Below are positions 10,623 to 18,432 of a stretch of 64,000 nt of DNA, one piece after another. Below the pieces are notes generated by a model. It ran no database searches and was not told the origin of the DNA. It saw only the letters and a list, made by a program, of their open reading frames with translations. The stretch's first letter is position 1; the number at the start of each line of letters is the position of its first letter. The position numbers were made by a program, and so were the translations under genes. The DNA lies in assembly GCF_022170825.1 (NCBI RefSeq), contig NZ_CP081878.1:1142001-1206000 (forward strand). Direction: 5' to 3'. Source of the stretch: Exiguobacterium acetylicum (GTDB lineage: Bacteria; Bacillota; Bacilli; Exiguobacteriales; Exiguobacteriaceae).

Positions 10623-12380
10623 ATGGGAGTCTTCAGGAAACTCAGTTGGTTTTTCCGACGAGAATGGAAAGCATATAGTCTTGGGGTCGTCTGCTTGATT
10701 TTTGTAGCGGGGTTAGAACTCATTCCACCGAAGATCATCGGAACGACAGTCAATGGTCTAAGTGAGGGGAGCTTGACGAAAAATGATTTGATTCGTCTAG
10801 CAGGTACATTGTTGCTCATCGGGGTCGCGACGTATTTCATTCGTTATTTTTGGCGTTTTCATATCTTTGGTGCATCGATTCGTCTCGGTCGATTGTTACG
10901 CAGTCAACTGTATGGTCATTTTTCAGATTTGGATCAATCGTTCTATAAGAAATACCGGAGCGGGGATTTGATGGCACATGCGACGAACGATGTACAAGCC
11001 GTCTCAATGACAGCGGGTGCCGGTATTCTTACACTCGTTGACTCGGTGACGATGGGGAGTTTCGTCATCATCACGATGGTCACGACGATCAGTTGGAAGT
11101 TGACGCTTGTGTCGCTCCTGCCGATGCCACTCATGGTCTATTTGACATCACGCTACGGTAAGATGCTACATTCGCGTTTTCATGACGCGCAGGAAGCCTT
11201 CTCCGATTTAAACGATAAGGTCGCGGAAAGTATCAGTGGTGTCCGTGTCTTAAAAGCGACAGGGGAAGTCGAGTCTGATGTACAGACATTTACGGATTTG
11301 TCCGATGACGTTGTTCAAAAAAACCGACGTGTGGCAAAAATCGATGCTCTGTTTGATCCGACGATTTTCGGATTAGTCGGTCTATCGTACATCATCGCAG
11401 TCGGCTACGGTGCCTACTTGTTGCAACAAGGCGAAATCCGGATTGGTGACATCGTCTCATTCACTACATATCTAGGTTTATTGACATGGCCAATGCTCGC
11501 CTTCGGTTGGTTGTTCAACATCGTCGAACGTGGTCGTGCTTCTTATGACCGAATCGAGCGGATGCTTGCGATCGAACCGGAAATTAAAGACGCGAAGGAA
11601 GCGGCAACGACTGTTTCGTCACCAGAACTCCATGTTGGAATTGAACGTTTCATCTATGACACACAACCGGTCTTACAAGATATCGATGTGACGTTGAAGC
11701 CTGGTAAGTCGCTTGGGATTGTCGGCAAGACGGGTGCCGGAAAATCAACGTTCGTTCGTTTGTTATCACGTGAATATGACGTGAAACAGGGAGCGATCAC
11801 GATTGGCGGACGAGACATCAAACAATTGACACGAGATACCGTTCGACGTCAAGTGGCGATCGTTCCACAGGATCATTTCCTGTTCTCCGCTTCAATTGCG
11901 GATAATATCGCCTTTGCGAAACCTGATGCGTCAATGGAAGACATCATGGAAGCAGCGCGTATCGCAGCGGTTCACGAGGATATCCTTGGCTTTAAAGAAG
12001 GGTACGCGACGATGGTTGGCGAGCGTGGCGTCACATTGTCTGGTGGTCAAAAGCAACGGATTTCAATTGCACGGGCGTTACTAGCGGACTGTCCGATTCT
12101 AGTGCTCGATGATGCCTTGTCTGCTGTCGATGCTAAGACAGAGGAAGCGATCATCCATCACTTCCGTACGGCTGATCACGATCAAGCACAAATCATCGTT
12201 GCCCATCGTCTGTCCGCTGTGTCGCATACCGATGAGATCATTGTCCTTGAAGACGGTCGGATCATCGAGCGGGGGACGCATGATCAGTTACTCGCGCACG
12301 ACGGTTGGTACAAAGAGACATATGACCGTCAGCAACTAGAATCACTCGTCGAACAAGGAGGGCGTTCTAATGAATCATGA
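10623..12380 (+). CDS. heterodimeric ABC exporter, subunit with degenerate ATPase site (BmrC/YheI-like)
   Basis: A 585-residue fused membrane-ATPase subunit: six membrane helices (about 1-310), then a nucleotide-binding domain. Walker A is GKTGAGKST, the signature TLSGGQKQR, and Walker B ends LVLDDALS, so the catalytic Glu is replaced by Asp. That is the mark of the non-catalytic partner in heterodimeric multidrug exporters such as B. subtilis BmrCD. The gene ends inside the next one (11-base overlap), which encodes the canonical partner. Substrates are unknown; drug or lipid-like compounds are likely by family. No bmrB-like leader peptide is seen upstream. Confidence 0.9.
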   Translation: MGVFRKLSWFFRREWKAYSLGVVCLIFVAGLELIPPKIIGTTVNGLSEGSLTKNDLIRLAGTLLLIGVATYFIRYFWRFHIFGASIRLGRLLRSQLYGHFSDLDQSFYKKYRSGDLMAHATNDVQAVSMTAGAGILTLVDSVTMGSFVIITMVTTISWKLTLVSLLPMPLMVYLTSRYGKMLHSRFHDAQEAFSDLNDKVAESISGVRVLKATGEVESDVQTFTDLSDDVVQKNRRVAKIDALFDPTIFGLVGLSYIIAVGYGAYLLQQGEIRIGDIVSFTTYLGLLTWPMLAFGWLFNIVERGRASYDRIERMLAIEPEIKDAKEAATTVSSPELHVGIERFIYDTQPVLQDIDVTLKPGKSLGIVGKTGAGKSTFVRLLSREYDVKQGAITIGGRDIKQLTRDTVRRQVAIVPQDHFLFSASIADNIAFAKPDASMEDIMEAARIAAVHEDILGFKEGYATMVGERGVTLSGGQKQRISIARALLADCPILVLDDALSAVDAKTEEAIIHHFRTADHDQAQIIVAHRLSAVSHTDEIIVLEDGRIIERGTHDQLLAHDGWYKETYDRQQLESLVEQGGRSNES

Positions 12381-14133
12381 TATCAATGAAAAAGCCGTCC
12401 TGAAACGATTGCTTGATTTCGTCAAACCGTTTAAGAAGCAAGTCAGTATCGCCTTCGTTCTCCTGTTCATCACGACAGCAGCAAAACTTGGAGGACCGTA
12501 TCTCGTCAAAATTTTCATCGATGAGTATGTTGCACCAGGGACGTATCCAGTTCAAGAAGTCGCACTCTTGTTTACAGCTTACTTGTTACTGCATACGACA
12601 GGGATCATCGTTGATTATTTGCAGGCATTCGAGTTCCAAAAGATTGCCTTACAAGTCATTCAGCGTTTACGCATCGATGTGTTCCGGCACGTCATGCATT
12701 TACGGCTCGCTTATTTCGACCGGACGCCTGCTGGGGTACTCGTTTCCCGGATCACGAACGATACGGAAGCAATCAAAGAACTCTATATCGGTGTTCTGTC
12801 GACTTTCGTTCAAAGTGGGGTTCAGTTGATTGGAACGTATATCTTCCTCTATCTACTAGAGCCGCGACTTGCAACGATTGCGTTACTGTTGTTACCGCTG
12901 TTTTATTTCATCATTTGGATTTACCGAAAGTACTCAACGAAATATTACGCGGAAGTCCGCGATTTACTGTCGAAAATCAATGCCCAACTGAACGAATCGA
13001 TCAACGGGATGGCGATCATCCAACAATTCCGCCAAGAAAAGCGCTTAATGGCAGAATTCGAAGAGACGAACGTCGCTCACCAGAACGGTCGCTATAAGAA
13101 CTTGAAGCTCGATAGTTGGTTACTACGACCAATCATTGAATTGTTACTAGCGATCTCGATTGCGACACTCGTGACGTATTTCGGTATCTTATCGTTCTCG
13201 CAAACAGTTCAAGTCGGTGTCGTCTATGCCTTCATCAGTTACATGGAACGGATCTTCCAACCGGTTCAGCAAATCATGCAACGGTTGTCCGAGTTCCAAC
13301 AAGCTGTCGTCTCAGCAGACCGAGTGTTCAAGGTACTTGATACGGATGAGCCAGAGCCGACGAAACAACTCGAAGGGGACGCACGTGTATCAGAAGGACA
13401 TATCGTCTTTGAAGACGTTCGTTTTAGTTATGACGGGGAAAAAGACGTCTTGAAAGGCATTTCGTTCGAGGCGAAAAAAGGACAGACGATAGCCCTTGTC
13501 GGTCATACCGGAAGCGGAAAGAGTTCGATCATCAATATCTTGATGCGCTTTTATGCCTATCAATCGGGTCGGATTTTAATCGATGGTCAACCGCTCGAAC
13601 AATTATCGGAAGAAGAGCTACGGCAGCATGTCGGGCTCGTGCTGCAAGATTCGTTCTTATTCACGGGTACAGTCGCTGACAATATTCGATTATTCGATAG
13701 CTCGATCTCCTTTGATCGTGTTGAGGCGGCAGCAAAATTCGTCCAAGCCGATGGGTTCATCAATCAACTCGATCAGCAATATGACAGTCCCGTTGCGGAG
13801 CGGGGTGCCACATTCTCAGCTGGGGAACGTCAGTTGATTTCCTTTGCACGCACGATGGCACGGGATCCGAAAATCCTGATTCTCGATGAAGCGACGAGTT
13901 CGATTGATACGGAGACAGAGGAGAAAGTGCAAGTGGCACTTGAACGGATGCGTCAAGGACGGACGACGATTGCTATTGCGCACCGTCTATCGACGATTCA
14001 AGATGCTGATTTGATCCTCGTATTACATCAAGGGGAAGTCATCGAACAAGGAAATCACCAAGAATTAATTGCGCAAGATGGTTTGTATAAGAAGATGTAT
14101 CAGTTACAATCCGGTCATGTCACCGTTTCTTAA
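12370..14133 (+). CDS. heterodimeric ABC exporter, catalytic subunit (BmrD/YheH-like)
   Basis: A 587-residue partner of the preceding subunit. The membrane domain spans about 1-320; the nucleotide-binding domain has Walker A GHTGSGKSS, signature FSAGERQ (an unusual form in place of LSGGQ) and Walker B LILDEATSS with the catalytic Glu intact. With the partner's normal signature and defective Walker B, the dimer should have one working and one silent ATP site. The protein is shorter than B. subtilis BmrD (about 673), lacking its extra segment. Translation is probably coupled through the 11-base overlap. Confidence 0.9.
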   Translation: MNHDINEKAVLKRLLDFVKPFKKQVSIAFVLLFITTAAKLGGPYLVKIFIDEYVAPGTYPVQEVALLFTAYLLLHTTGIIVDYLQAFEFQKIALQVIQRLRIDVFRHVMHLRLAYFDRTPAGVLVSRITNDTEAIKELYIGVLSTFVQSGVQLIGTYIFLYLLEPRLATIALLLLPLFYFIIWIYRKYSTKYYAEVRDLLSKINAQLNESINGMAIIQQFRQEKRLMAEFEETNVAHQNGRYKNLKLDSWLLRPIIELLLAISIATLVTYFGILSFSQTVQVGVVYAFISYMERIFQPVQQIMQRLSEFQQAVVSADRVFKVLDTDEPEPTKQLEGDARVSEGHIVFEDVRFSYDGEKDVLKGISFEAKKGQTIALVGHTGSGKSSIINILMRFYAYQSGRILIDGQPLEQLSEEELRQHVGLVLQDSFLFTGTVADNIRLFDSSISFDRVEAAAKFVQADGFINQLDQQYDSPVAERGATFSAGERQLISFARTMARDPKILILDEATSSIDTETEEKVQVALERMRQGRTTIAIAHRLSTIQDADLILVLHQGEVIEQGNHQELIAQDGLYKKMYQLQSGHVTVS

Positions 14134-14143
14134 AAAATAGGCA

Positions 14144-14182
14144 TAAAAAAAGCCTGCCAGGCGATCTCGCCCGGCAGGTTGT
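14144..14182. terminator. bidirectional terminator
   Basis: CCTGCC-A-GGCG / CGCC-C-GGCAGG hairpin, with a T-rich stretch to the right and, on the minus strand, seven T to the left. It serves both the ABC exporter genes and the converging 3D-domain gene. Confidence 0.85.
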
Positions 14183-14191
14183 TTGTTTTGA

Positions 14192-15094
14192 TTAGTAGAC
14201 TGTAACTGTGACGTTTTGGCGTCCCCAGTTGAGTGCTTCTTGTTGTGAACCAACGAGAAGGTCAAGTTTGTTACCTTGGATTGCGCCACCACGGTCAAGT
14301 ACGATTGCTTCACCAATGCCTTCGATGTGCATACGTGTACCGATTGGGTATTGTGAAGAAGCTGCTACGATACGCATACCATTGTACGTGATCGTATTCG
14401 TGACGTCATAACCGCTTGCTGTCAACGCGCGACCATTGTAGAGTTGGCTACCATTGTTAGATGGGTCGTTCGTGTAAGCACTGACGTTCATCGTCACTTT
14501 TGTACCTGATTTTGCAGGTGTTGATTGTTTTGTTGCAGTTGCTGGTTGAGCTGCTGCTTTTGGTGCTGGCTTCGCAGCCGGTTTAGCCGCTGGCTTCGCA
14601 GCTGGTTGTGCTGCTGGTGCTTTCGATACGCCAGCGAGTGAAGTATAGTCGCTGTGTACGTAGCGTGTTTTACCATCGATTGTTGTTTTGATCCATGCAC
14701 CGACCTTACCTTCTACGTTGACTTTTTCGCCTTTGTAGAGGTTACCGACATCTTTCGAGCTTGTCGTTGGTTGTGTGCGGACGTTTAGTACTGCCGTAGT
14801 AACTGTCGCTTGTTTAAAGTCGAATGAGCCTGCTGCAGACGTATACGCGCCATGGACATAACGTTTTTGACCGTTAATGTGTGTTTGGATCCATGCGCCA
14901 GAACGTCCTTCGACATTTAATGTTTGACCTTTATATACATTGCCTACGTCTGCTGATGCAGTTGTAGGTGCTGTGCGTACGTTGAGTACTGGTGTATTTA
15001 CTGTTACCGTTTCTGAGGCAGCCTCTGTCTCTTGGGCAAATCCTACTGATAGAGCTGTTGCTGCAAGACCGGCAGCGAAAACTGCTTTTTTCAT
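14192..15094 (-). CDS. secreted cell-wall protein with two SH3b domains and a 3D domain (YocH-like)
   Basis: A 300-residue exported protein. A signal peptide (MKKAVFAAGLAATALSVGF, cleavage near residue 26) is followed by two bacterial SH3 repeats (each with LNVRT and a YKG...VEGR/K pattern, about 30-92 and 95-160), a PAAKPAAK-rich linker (about 165-200), and a C-terminal 3D domain with the conserved aspartates (VLDRGGAIQGNKLDLLV). 3D domains resemble the catalytic core of lytic transglycosylases, so wall remodelling or autolysis is likely. The ATG at 15092-15094 follows AGGAGG. In B. subtilis yocH is controlled by WalRK; TGTAA-type half sites lie upstream here, but no perfect box. Confidence 0.9.
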   Translation of the reverse strand: MKKAVFAAGLAATALSVGFAQETEAASETVTVNTPVLNVRTAPTTASADVGNVYKGQTLNVEGRSGAWIQTHINGQKRYVHGAYTSAAGSFDFKQATVTTAVLNVRTQPTTSSKDVGNLYKGEKVNVEGKVGAWIKTTIDGKTRYVHSDYTSLAGVSKAPAAQPAAKPAAKPAAKPAPKAAAQPATATKQSTPAKSGTKVTMNVSAYTNDPSNNGSQLYNGRALTASGYDVTNTITYNGMRIVAASSQYPIGTRMHIEGIGEAIVLDRGGAIQGNKLDLLVGSQQEALNWGRQNVTVTVY

Positions 15095-15399
15095 TATTGA
15101 TGTCCTCCTGACATATGCTGTGTTTACTGTTCCTACTTTACACGGCAAATCTGACCTGTGCGTTTACAGGTCAATGTCATTCGAGTTACAAACCGGGCTT
15201 TTGTGACAACAAGATTGCAAAAGGACGGTTTTTGTCATCGATAGGACATACTGATTATGAAAAATGGACGTTTATAGGTCTTTTGACTTACTAAAGCTGA
15301 AAAATTCGCACAATTCAACAGAAAAAAAGTCTTAAAAATAGAAACTATGTCATTCTTCTATCGTATAGTGATAAAAAAGTGAAGCGGATGATATGCAGA
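15095..15399. promoter_or_regulatory. long upstream region of the 3D-domain gene with a perfect inverted repeat
   Basis: This 305-base region without a gene holds the perfect inverted repeat TGACCTGT-N6-ACAGGTCA at 15152-15173, 58 bases before the start of the 3D-domain gene. On the minus strand TGTAAC and two TGTAAA half sites occur within 60 bases (two of them 22 bases apart). The remainder is AT-rich; I see no further gene and no clear promoter pair. Confidence 0.55.
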
Positions 15400-15819
15400 T
15401 CAATACTTGACGATTGTCGTCACACCAAACGCTGTCAGATAGGAGCGATGAAACAGTTCCTGCATCCAATCGTTAGCGGAAAGCTGAAATGTGCCGTGAA
15501 TCGTTTGGTACGTTCGCTGTCGAATATTGATTTTAATCGGCTCTAGAAGCGGGACGGACGGTAGATGGTCATGCATGCTGTCATTTTGATTTTCAATATA
15601 AAGCAACTCGAGGATATCTCCTTCTTCCATATAACGATGTAAGTAAATCATGAAGTCCCACTGATCGGCACCTTCGATCGTGTACAGGTAAGGCATCGTG
15701 AATCTTCCTCGCTTTAATGATACGTATTCCATCGCTTCGACTTCATGTACGGATAATTGAGGGAGATCGTCAGGTATATAGAGGGGACGAGAACTAGCAA
15801 TGAATGTAAGATCGGACAT
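15400..15819 (-). CDS. hypothetical protein (139 aa)
   Basis: A soluble protein of unknown family. The ATG follows TGGAGGTG, so it is translated. It has an acidic middle (MEEGDILELLYIENQND) and many aromatic residues (DQWDFMIYLHRYM, NDWMQELFHRSY), and no signal or membrane segment. It may be co-transcribed with nothing: a terminator of the Spo0E-like gene lies just upstream. No function can be proposed. Confidence 0.7.
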   Translation of the reverse strand: MSDLTFIASSRPLYIPDDLPQLSVHEVEAMEYVSLKRGRFTMPYLYTIEGADQWDFMIYLHRYMEEGDILELLYIENQNDSMHDHLPSVPLLEPIKINIRQRTYQTIHGTFQLSANDWMQELFHRSYLTAFGVTTIVKY

Positions 15820-15850
15820 AAAGCACCTCCATCAGAAATAAGAAACCATA

Positions 15851-15881
15851 AAAAAGTCAGCATTCGCACTCGAATGCTGAC
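15851..15881 (-). terminator. terminator of the Spo0E-like gene
   Basis: A perfect 11-base-pair hairpin GTCAGCATTCG / CGAATGCTGAC (15856-15881) followed on the minus strand by six T. Confidence 0.9.
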
Positions 15882-15892
15882 CAGATCGTACA

Positions 15893-16087
15893 TTAAGATA
15901 AAAGCGGTTCATTCGAACCGTGAATGGTGTAGTTTTGGACGATGCGTGAATATTCTAAAAGCAGGACATCGAGTTCATGACTAAGTTGTAGAACACGCGG
16001 GGAGGTGAAGCTGGACTGGTCAGCTTGATGATATAGTTCGCTACGTTTGGCTTCGATCGCTAGCGTCAATAGTTGTTGTGTCGTCAT
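15893..16087 (-). CDS. Spo0E-like aspartyl-phosphate phosphatase
   Basis: A 64-residue helical-hairpin protein. The segment SPRVLQLSHELDVLLLEYSR matches the Spo0E family signature (SxELDxLI-x3-Y), whose members dephosphorylate a response regulator; the Asp of HELD is the key residue. The ATG at 16085-16087 follows AAGGGAG; the longer upstream frame has no ribosome site. In Bacillus the target is Spo0A, but the organism suggested here does not sporulate, so another response regulator may be the partner (inference). A WalR/PhoP-type double repeat lies between this gene and ccdA. Confidence 0.8.
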   Translation of the reverse strand: MTTQQLLTLAIEAKRSELYHQADQSSFTSPRVLQLSHELDVLLLEYSRIVQNYTIHGSNEPLLS

Positions 16088-16173
16088 AGCAGTCTCCCTT
16101 ACATTGGTGTCGTATCCATATTCTAGCAACTCTATTTACGAGGTGCAACGAGATTTCAGTAAAATCGACGAAA

Positions 16174-16190
16174 TGTAATTTTTTTGTAAT
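16174..16190 (+). promoter_or_regulatory. TGTAAT-N5-TGTAAT direct repeat (WalR-type box)
   Basis: Two exact TGTAAT hexamers separated by TTTTT, an 11-base period. This fits the WalR consensus TGTWAH-N5-TGTWAH on the plus strand. It lies between the Spo0E-like gene and ccdA and could act on either. Confidence 0.55.
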
Positions 16191-16306
16191 TTTGGCGGAC
16201 ACGAATCTTTTGCAACTTTCTGTGAGATAATAGGTGCTAAATGCAGAGGAGTTTGGCAAAATAGAGGAGGAACTTCTTCTATAGTAGTAAAGGAAAGGGG
16301 ATGCTC

Positions 16307-17008
16307 ATGATGGAGCTCTCGTTATGGTTAGCGTTTGGAGCAGGATTATTATCTTTCGTCTCTCCGTGTACGCTACCACTGTATCCTGTGTTTCTCTCAT
16401 ACATCACAGGCGTGTCGGTAACGGATTTAAAAGAACGGGGCGTACGAGAAAAGCGATCCTTGTTTCATACGTTAGCGTTCCTCGTTGGTTTTGCGATGGT
16501 ATTCGTTGTGCTCGGGTTATCGACATCGTTATTCGCAGATGTCTTTATCACATATCGGGATACGTTACGGATGATTGGGGCACTCGTCATCTTCGTATTT
16601 GGGATTGTTCTCGTCGGATTATGGCAACCAACATTCTTGATGCGTGAAAAGAAACTGAATCTCGGGGAACGAAAAGGGGGATACGTCGGGACGATACTCG
16701 TCGGAATCGGTTTTGCGGCCGGTTGGACACCTTGTACAGGTCCGATTCTCGCAGGAGTCATCGGATTAGCTGCGACCAATCCGAGTCAAGGCATGTTCTA
16801 CATGCTCGCGTATGTCCTTGGCTTCTCGATTCCGTTCTTATTGATGGCGTTCTTCGTCGGTCGTTCTCGTTTGTTCGTGCAGTATAGTCTGAAATTAACG
16901 AAATTCGGGGGAGCCTTGATGATGGTGTTCGGAGTCATGCTGTATTTTGATGGCTTGAGTAAATTCGCAGCATGGATGAGTGACATCGTCGGATTCACTG
17001 GATTTTAA
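16307..17008 (+). CDS. ccdA: cytochrome c biogenesis / thiol-disulfide transporter CcdA
   Basis: A 233-residue membrane protein of the CcdA/DsbD family that moves electrons from cytosolic thioredoxin across the membrane for haem-ligand cysteine reduction. Six membrane helices are expected. The redox cysteines lie in VSPCTLPLYP near the N-terminus and GWTPCTGP near residue 140. ATG triplets occur at 16301, 16307 and 16310; AAAGGGG ends right at 16300, so 16307 has the best spacing. ccdC follows 16 bases downstream; the response-regulator-like ccdB that lies between them in B. subtilis is absent here. Confidence 0.94.
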   Translation: MMELSLWLAFGAGLLSFVSPCTLPLYPVFLSYITGVSVTDLKERGVREKRSLFHTLAFLVGFAMVFVVLGLSTSLFADVFITYRDTLRMIGALVIFVFGIVLVGLWQPTFLMREKKLNLGERKGGYVGTILVGIGFAAGWTPCTGPILAGVIGLAATNPSQGMFYMLAYVLGFSIPFLLMAFFVGRSRLFVQYSLKLTKFGGALMMVFGVMLYFDGLSKFAAWMSDIVGFTGF

Positions 17009-17024
17009 TCAAGGAAGTGATCGG

Positions 17025-17501
17025 ATGATTTGGATATCAACTGGGGTAGCGCTCGTCATGGGATTGCTGATCAGCTTCATTCGTGTGAAGGCATCAGCAA
17101 AACCGACGAATGCTAAAAAAATCTTGATCCCGCCCTTTGCGATGTCGACGGGGATGCTACAGTTTTTATACCCAGCATCCCGTCTGACATGGACGGAAGT
17201 AGCAGAAGCCTTGCTCATTGGAGCTATCTTCAGCATCTTCTTGATCAAGACGTCCAATTTTTATGAAGCAGAAGGGCAGATTTATTTGCAACGTTCGAAA
17301 GCTTTTTTCATCGTCTTATTCGGTATCTTATTCATTCGGACGGTTGCGAAGTTCTTCATCGGCGGACAGATTGATATTTTCGAAACGGGCGGAATCTTTT
17401 ATCTCGTCGCCTTCGGAATGATCGTTCCGTGGCGCTTCGCGATGTATTTGAAATACAAACGCGTGAAGTCGGGAGCAGTACCGGTCGCGCATTTACCGTA
17501 A
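17025..17501 (+). CDS. ccdC: CcdC family membrane protein (DUF1453)
   Basis: A 158-residue membrane protein with four hydrophobic segments, related to B. subtilis CcdC (YneJ). KILIPPFAMSTGMLQFLYP, an early conserved stretch, and the loop NFYEAEGQIYLQRSKAF fit the family. CcdC is genetically linked to ccdA but not essential for cytochrome c assembly in B. subtilis; its role is unclear. The ATG at 17025 follows AAGGAAGTGA. The longer frame upstream overlaps ccdA and is not needed. Confidence 0.88.
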   Translation: MIWISTGVALVMGLLISFIRVKASAKPTNAKKILIPPFAMSTGMLQFLYPASRLTWTEVAEALLIGAIFSIFLIKTSNFYEAEGQIYLQRSKAFFIVLFGILFIRTVAKFFIGGQIDIFETGGIFYLVAFGMIVPWRFAMYLKYKRVKSGAVPVAHLP

Positions 17502-17503
17502 CA

Positions 17504-17538
17504 AAAAACCGCTGAAGGCGACTTCGGCGGTTTTTTTC
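17504..17538 (+). terminator. terminator of ccdAC
   Basis: AAAAAACCGC...GCGGTTTTTTT stem around an inner GAAG/CTTC pair. The A-run on the left may also let it stop the converging yneK transcript. Confidence 0.9.
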
Positions 17539-17547
17539 ATGCATTCT

Positions 17548-17973
17548 TCAATTTTGGAAGTATAATGCGTAGTCTCGCCAGTCGATGGCGTGCTCCGTCA
17601 GTGCTTTTTTCAAGAATTTATGATCGCGTTTCGGCGTAGCGGAAATGTACCCTTTGACGACCAGTTCAGATGTCATCTCTTTCGCTTGTTCCTCGAGTGC
17701 AAATTGCCCGATCCGTCCGGCAATCTTACGACGCGCGACATCGCGAAACGCTGACGGTACTGGCATGACGAGGGCGTTCAATAATTCCATCGTCTCATCC
17801 GTCCAAAGATGTCGTGTCTGGTCGATGTATTCATCTTCCCAGTCCATCATCGATTTACCGTCTTCTTTCGGTAACTTCTTGAGGAACTTCCGGAACATGA
17901 AAAACCCGCCAATCGCCATGAGTGTAATCATGATAAAGCCCCAGAGCAGAATCCCGTTCATGAACCATTCCAT
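17548..17973 (-). CDS. yneK: DUF2621 membrane-anchored protein YneK-like
   Basis: A 141-residue protein with one N-terminal membrane segment (about 5-27) and a soluble C-terminal part. The stretch MDWEDEYIDQTRHLW and the later DHKFLKKALTEHAIDWRDYALYF match the YneK/DUF2621 family. Its place after ccdC, on the opposite strand, is as in B. subtilis. Some family members resemble a small PCP-red-like helical domain; function is unknown. Confidence 0.88.
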   Translation of the reverse strand: MEWFMNGILLWGFIMITLMAIGGFFMFRKFLKKLPKEDGKSMMDWEDEYIDQTRHLWTDETMELLNALVMPVPSAFRDVARRKIAGRIGQFALEEQAKEMTSELVVKGYISATPKRDHKFLKKALTEHAIDWRDYALYFQN

Positions 17974-18064
17974 GCGCGACTCATCCCCCTTTCACATCAA
18001 ATATAGATTAGCATAAATCAGGTGGACGTGCTATGATGAATGACGGAGAAAGTGAGGCGAAAGA

Positions 18065-18388
18065 ATGCTGCAACCATACGTACAATTGGACGAGACCGGA
18101 CAGCCCCGTAAAGGTGTCTTACCTGAAACAGCGGACGGTCGGATCGTTGAATTCTATTATGATACGAAGGGTAAGGAGATCACGGTCATCTTCGTCACCG
18201 TTCCGGCAGAAGATGCAAGCCGGAAGCGTGCGTTTACGGTCGGGAAAACGTTCAAGACGGTCTCGACACTTGAAGACTTCACGTTACTTCACTATGAATG
18301 GGCAAATGACCAGATTTTCGCGACACTCGAGATGTTCGCGGATGGGTCGAAACGTCAAATCGACGCTTCGAGATTGCTCGACTATTAA
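18065..18388 (+). CDS. hypothetical protein (107 aa)
   Basis: A small soluble, beta-rich, mildly acidic protein (LQPYVQLDETG, FYYDTKGKEITVIFVTVPA, ATLEMFADGSKRQID). I do not recognise the family. GTGAGGCGAAAGA precedes the ATG, and a strong terminator follows at once, so it is a single-gene transcript. No membrane segment, metal motif or helix-turn-helix is visible. Confidence 0.75.
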   Translation: MLQPYVQLDETGQPRKGVLPETADGRIVEFYYDTKGKEITVIFVTVPAEDASRKRAFTVGKTFKTVSTLEDFTLLHYEWANDQIFATLEMFADGSKRQIDASRLLDY

Positions 18389-18390
18389 AA

Positions 18391-18427
18391 AAAGAAGGAG
18401 ATGCGGATTGCCGCGTCTCCTTCTTTT
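18391..18427. terminator. bidirectional terminator
   Basis: A 16-base-pair stem AAAGAAGGAGATGCGG / CCGCGTCTCCTTCTTT with loop ATTG, between converging genes. A/T runs on both sides let it work for both strands. Confidence 0.9.
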
Positions 18428-18432
18428 GATAT

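Noticed and set aside
14560-14640. Tandem repeat in the 3D-domain gene
   Set aside because: It encodes the PAAK linker; ordinary low-complexity coding repeat rather than a mobile or regulatory element.
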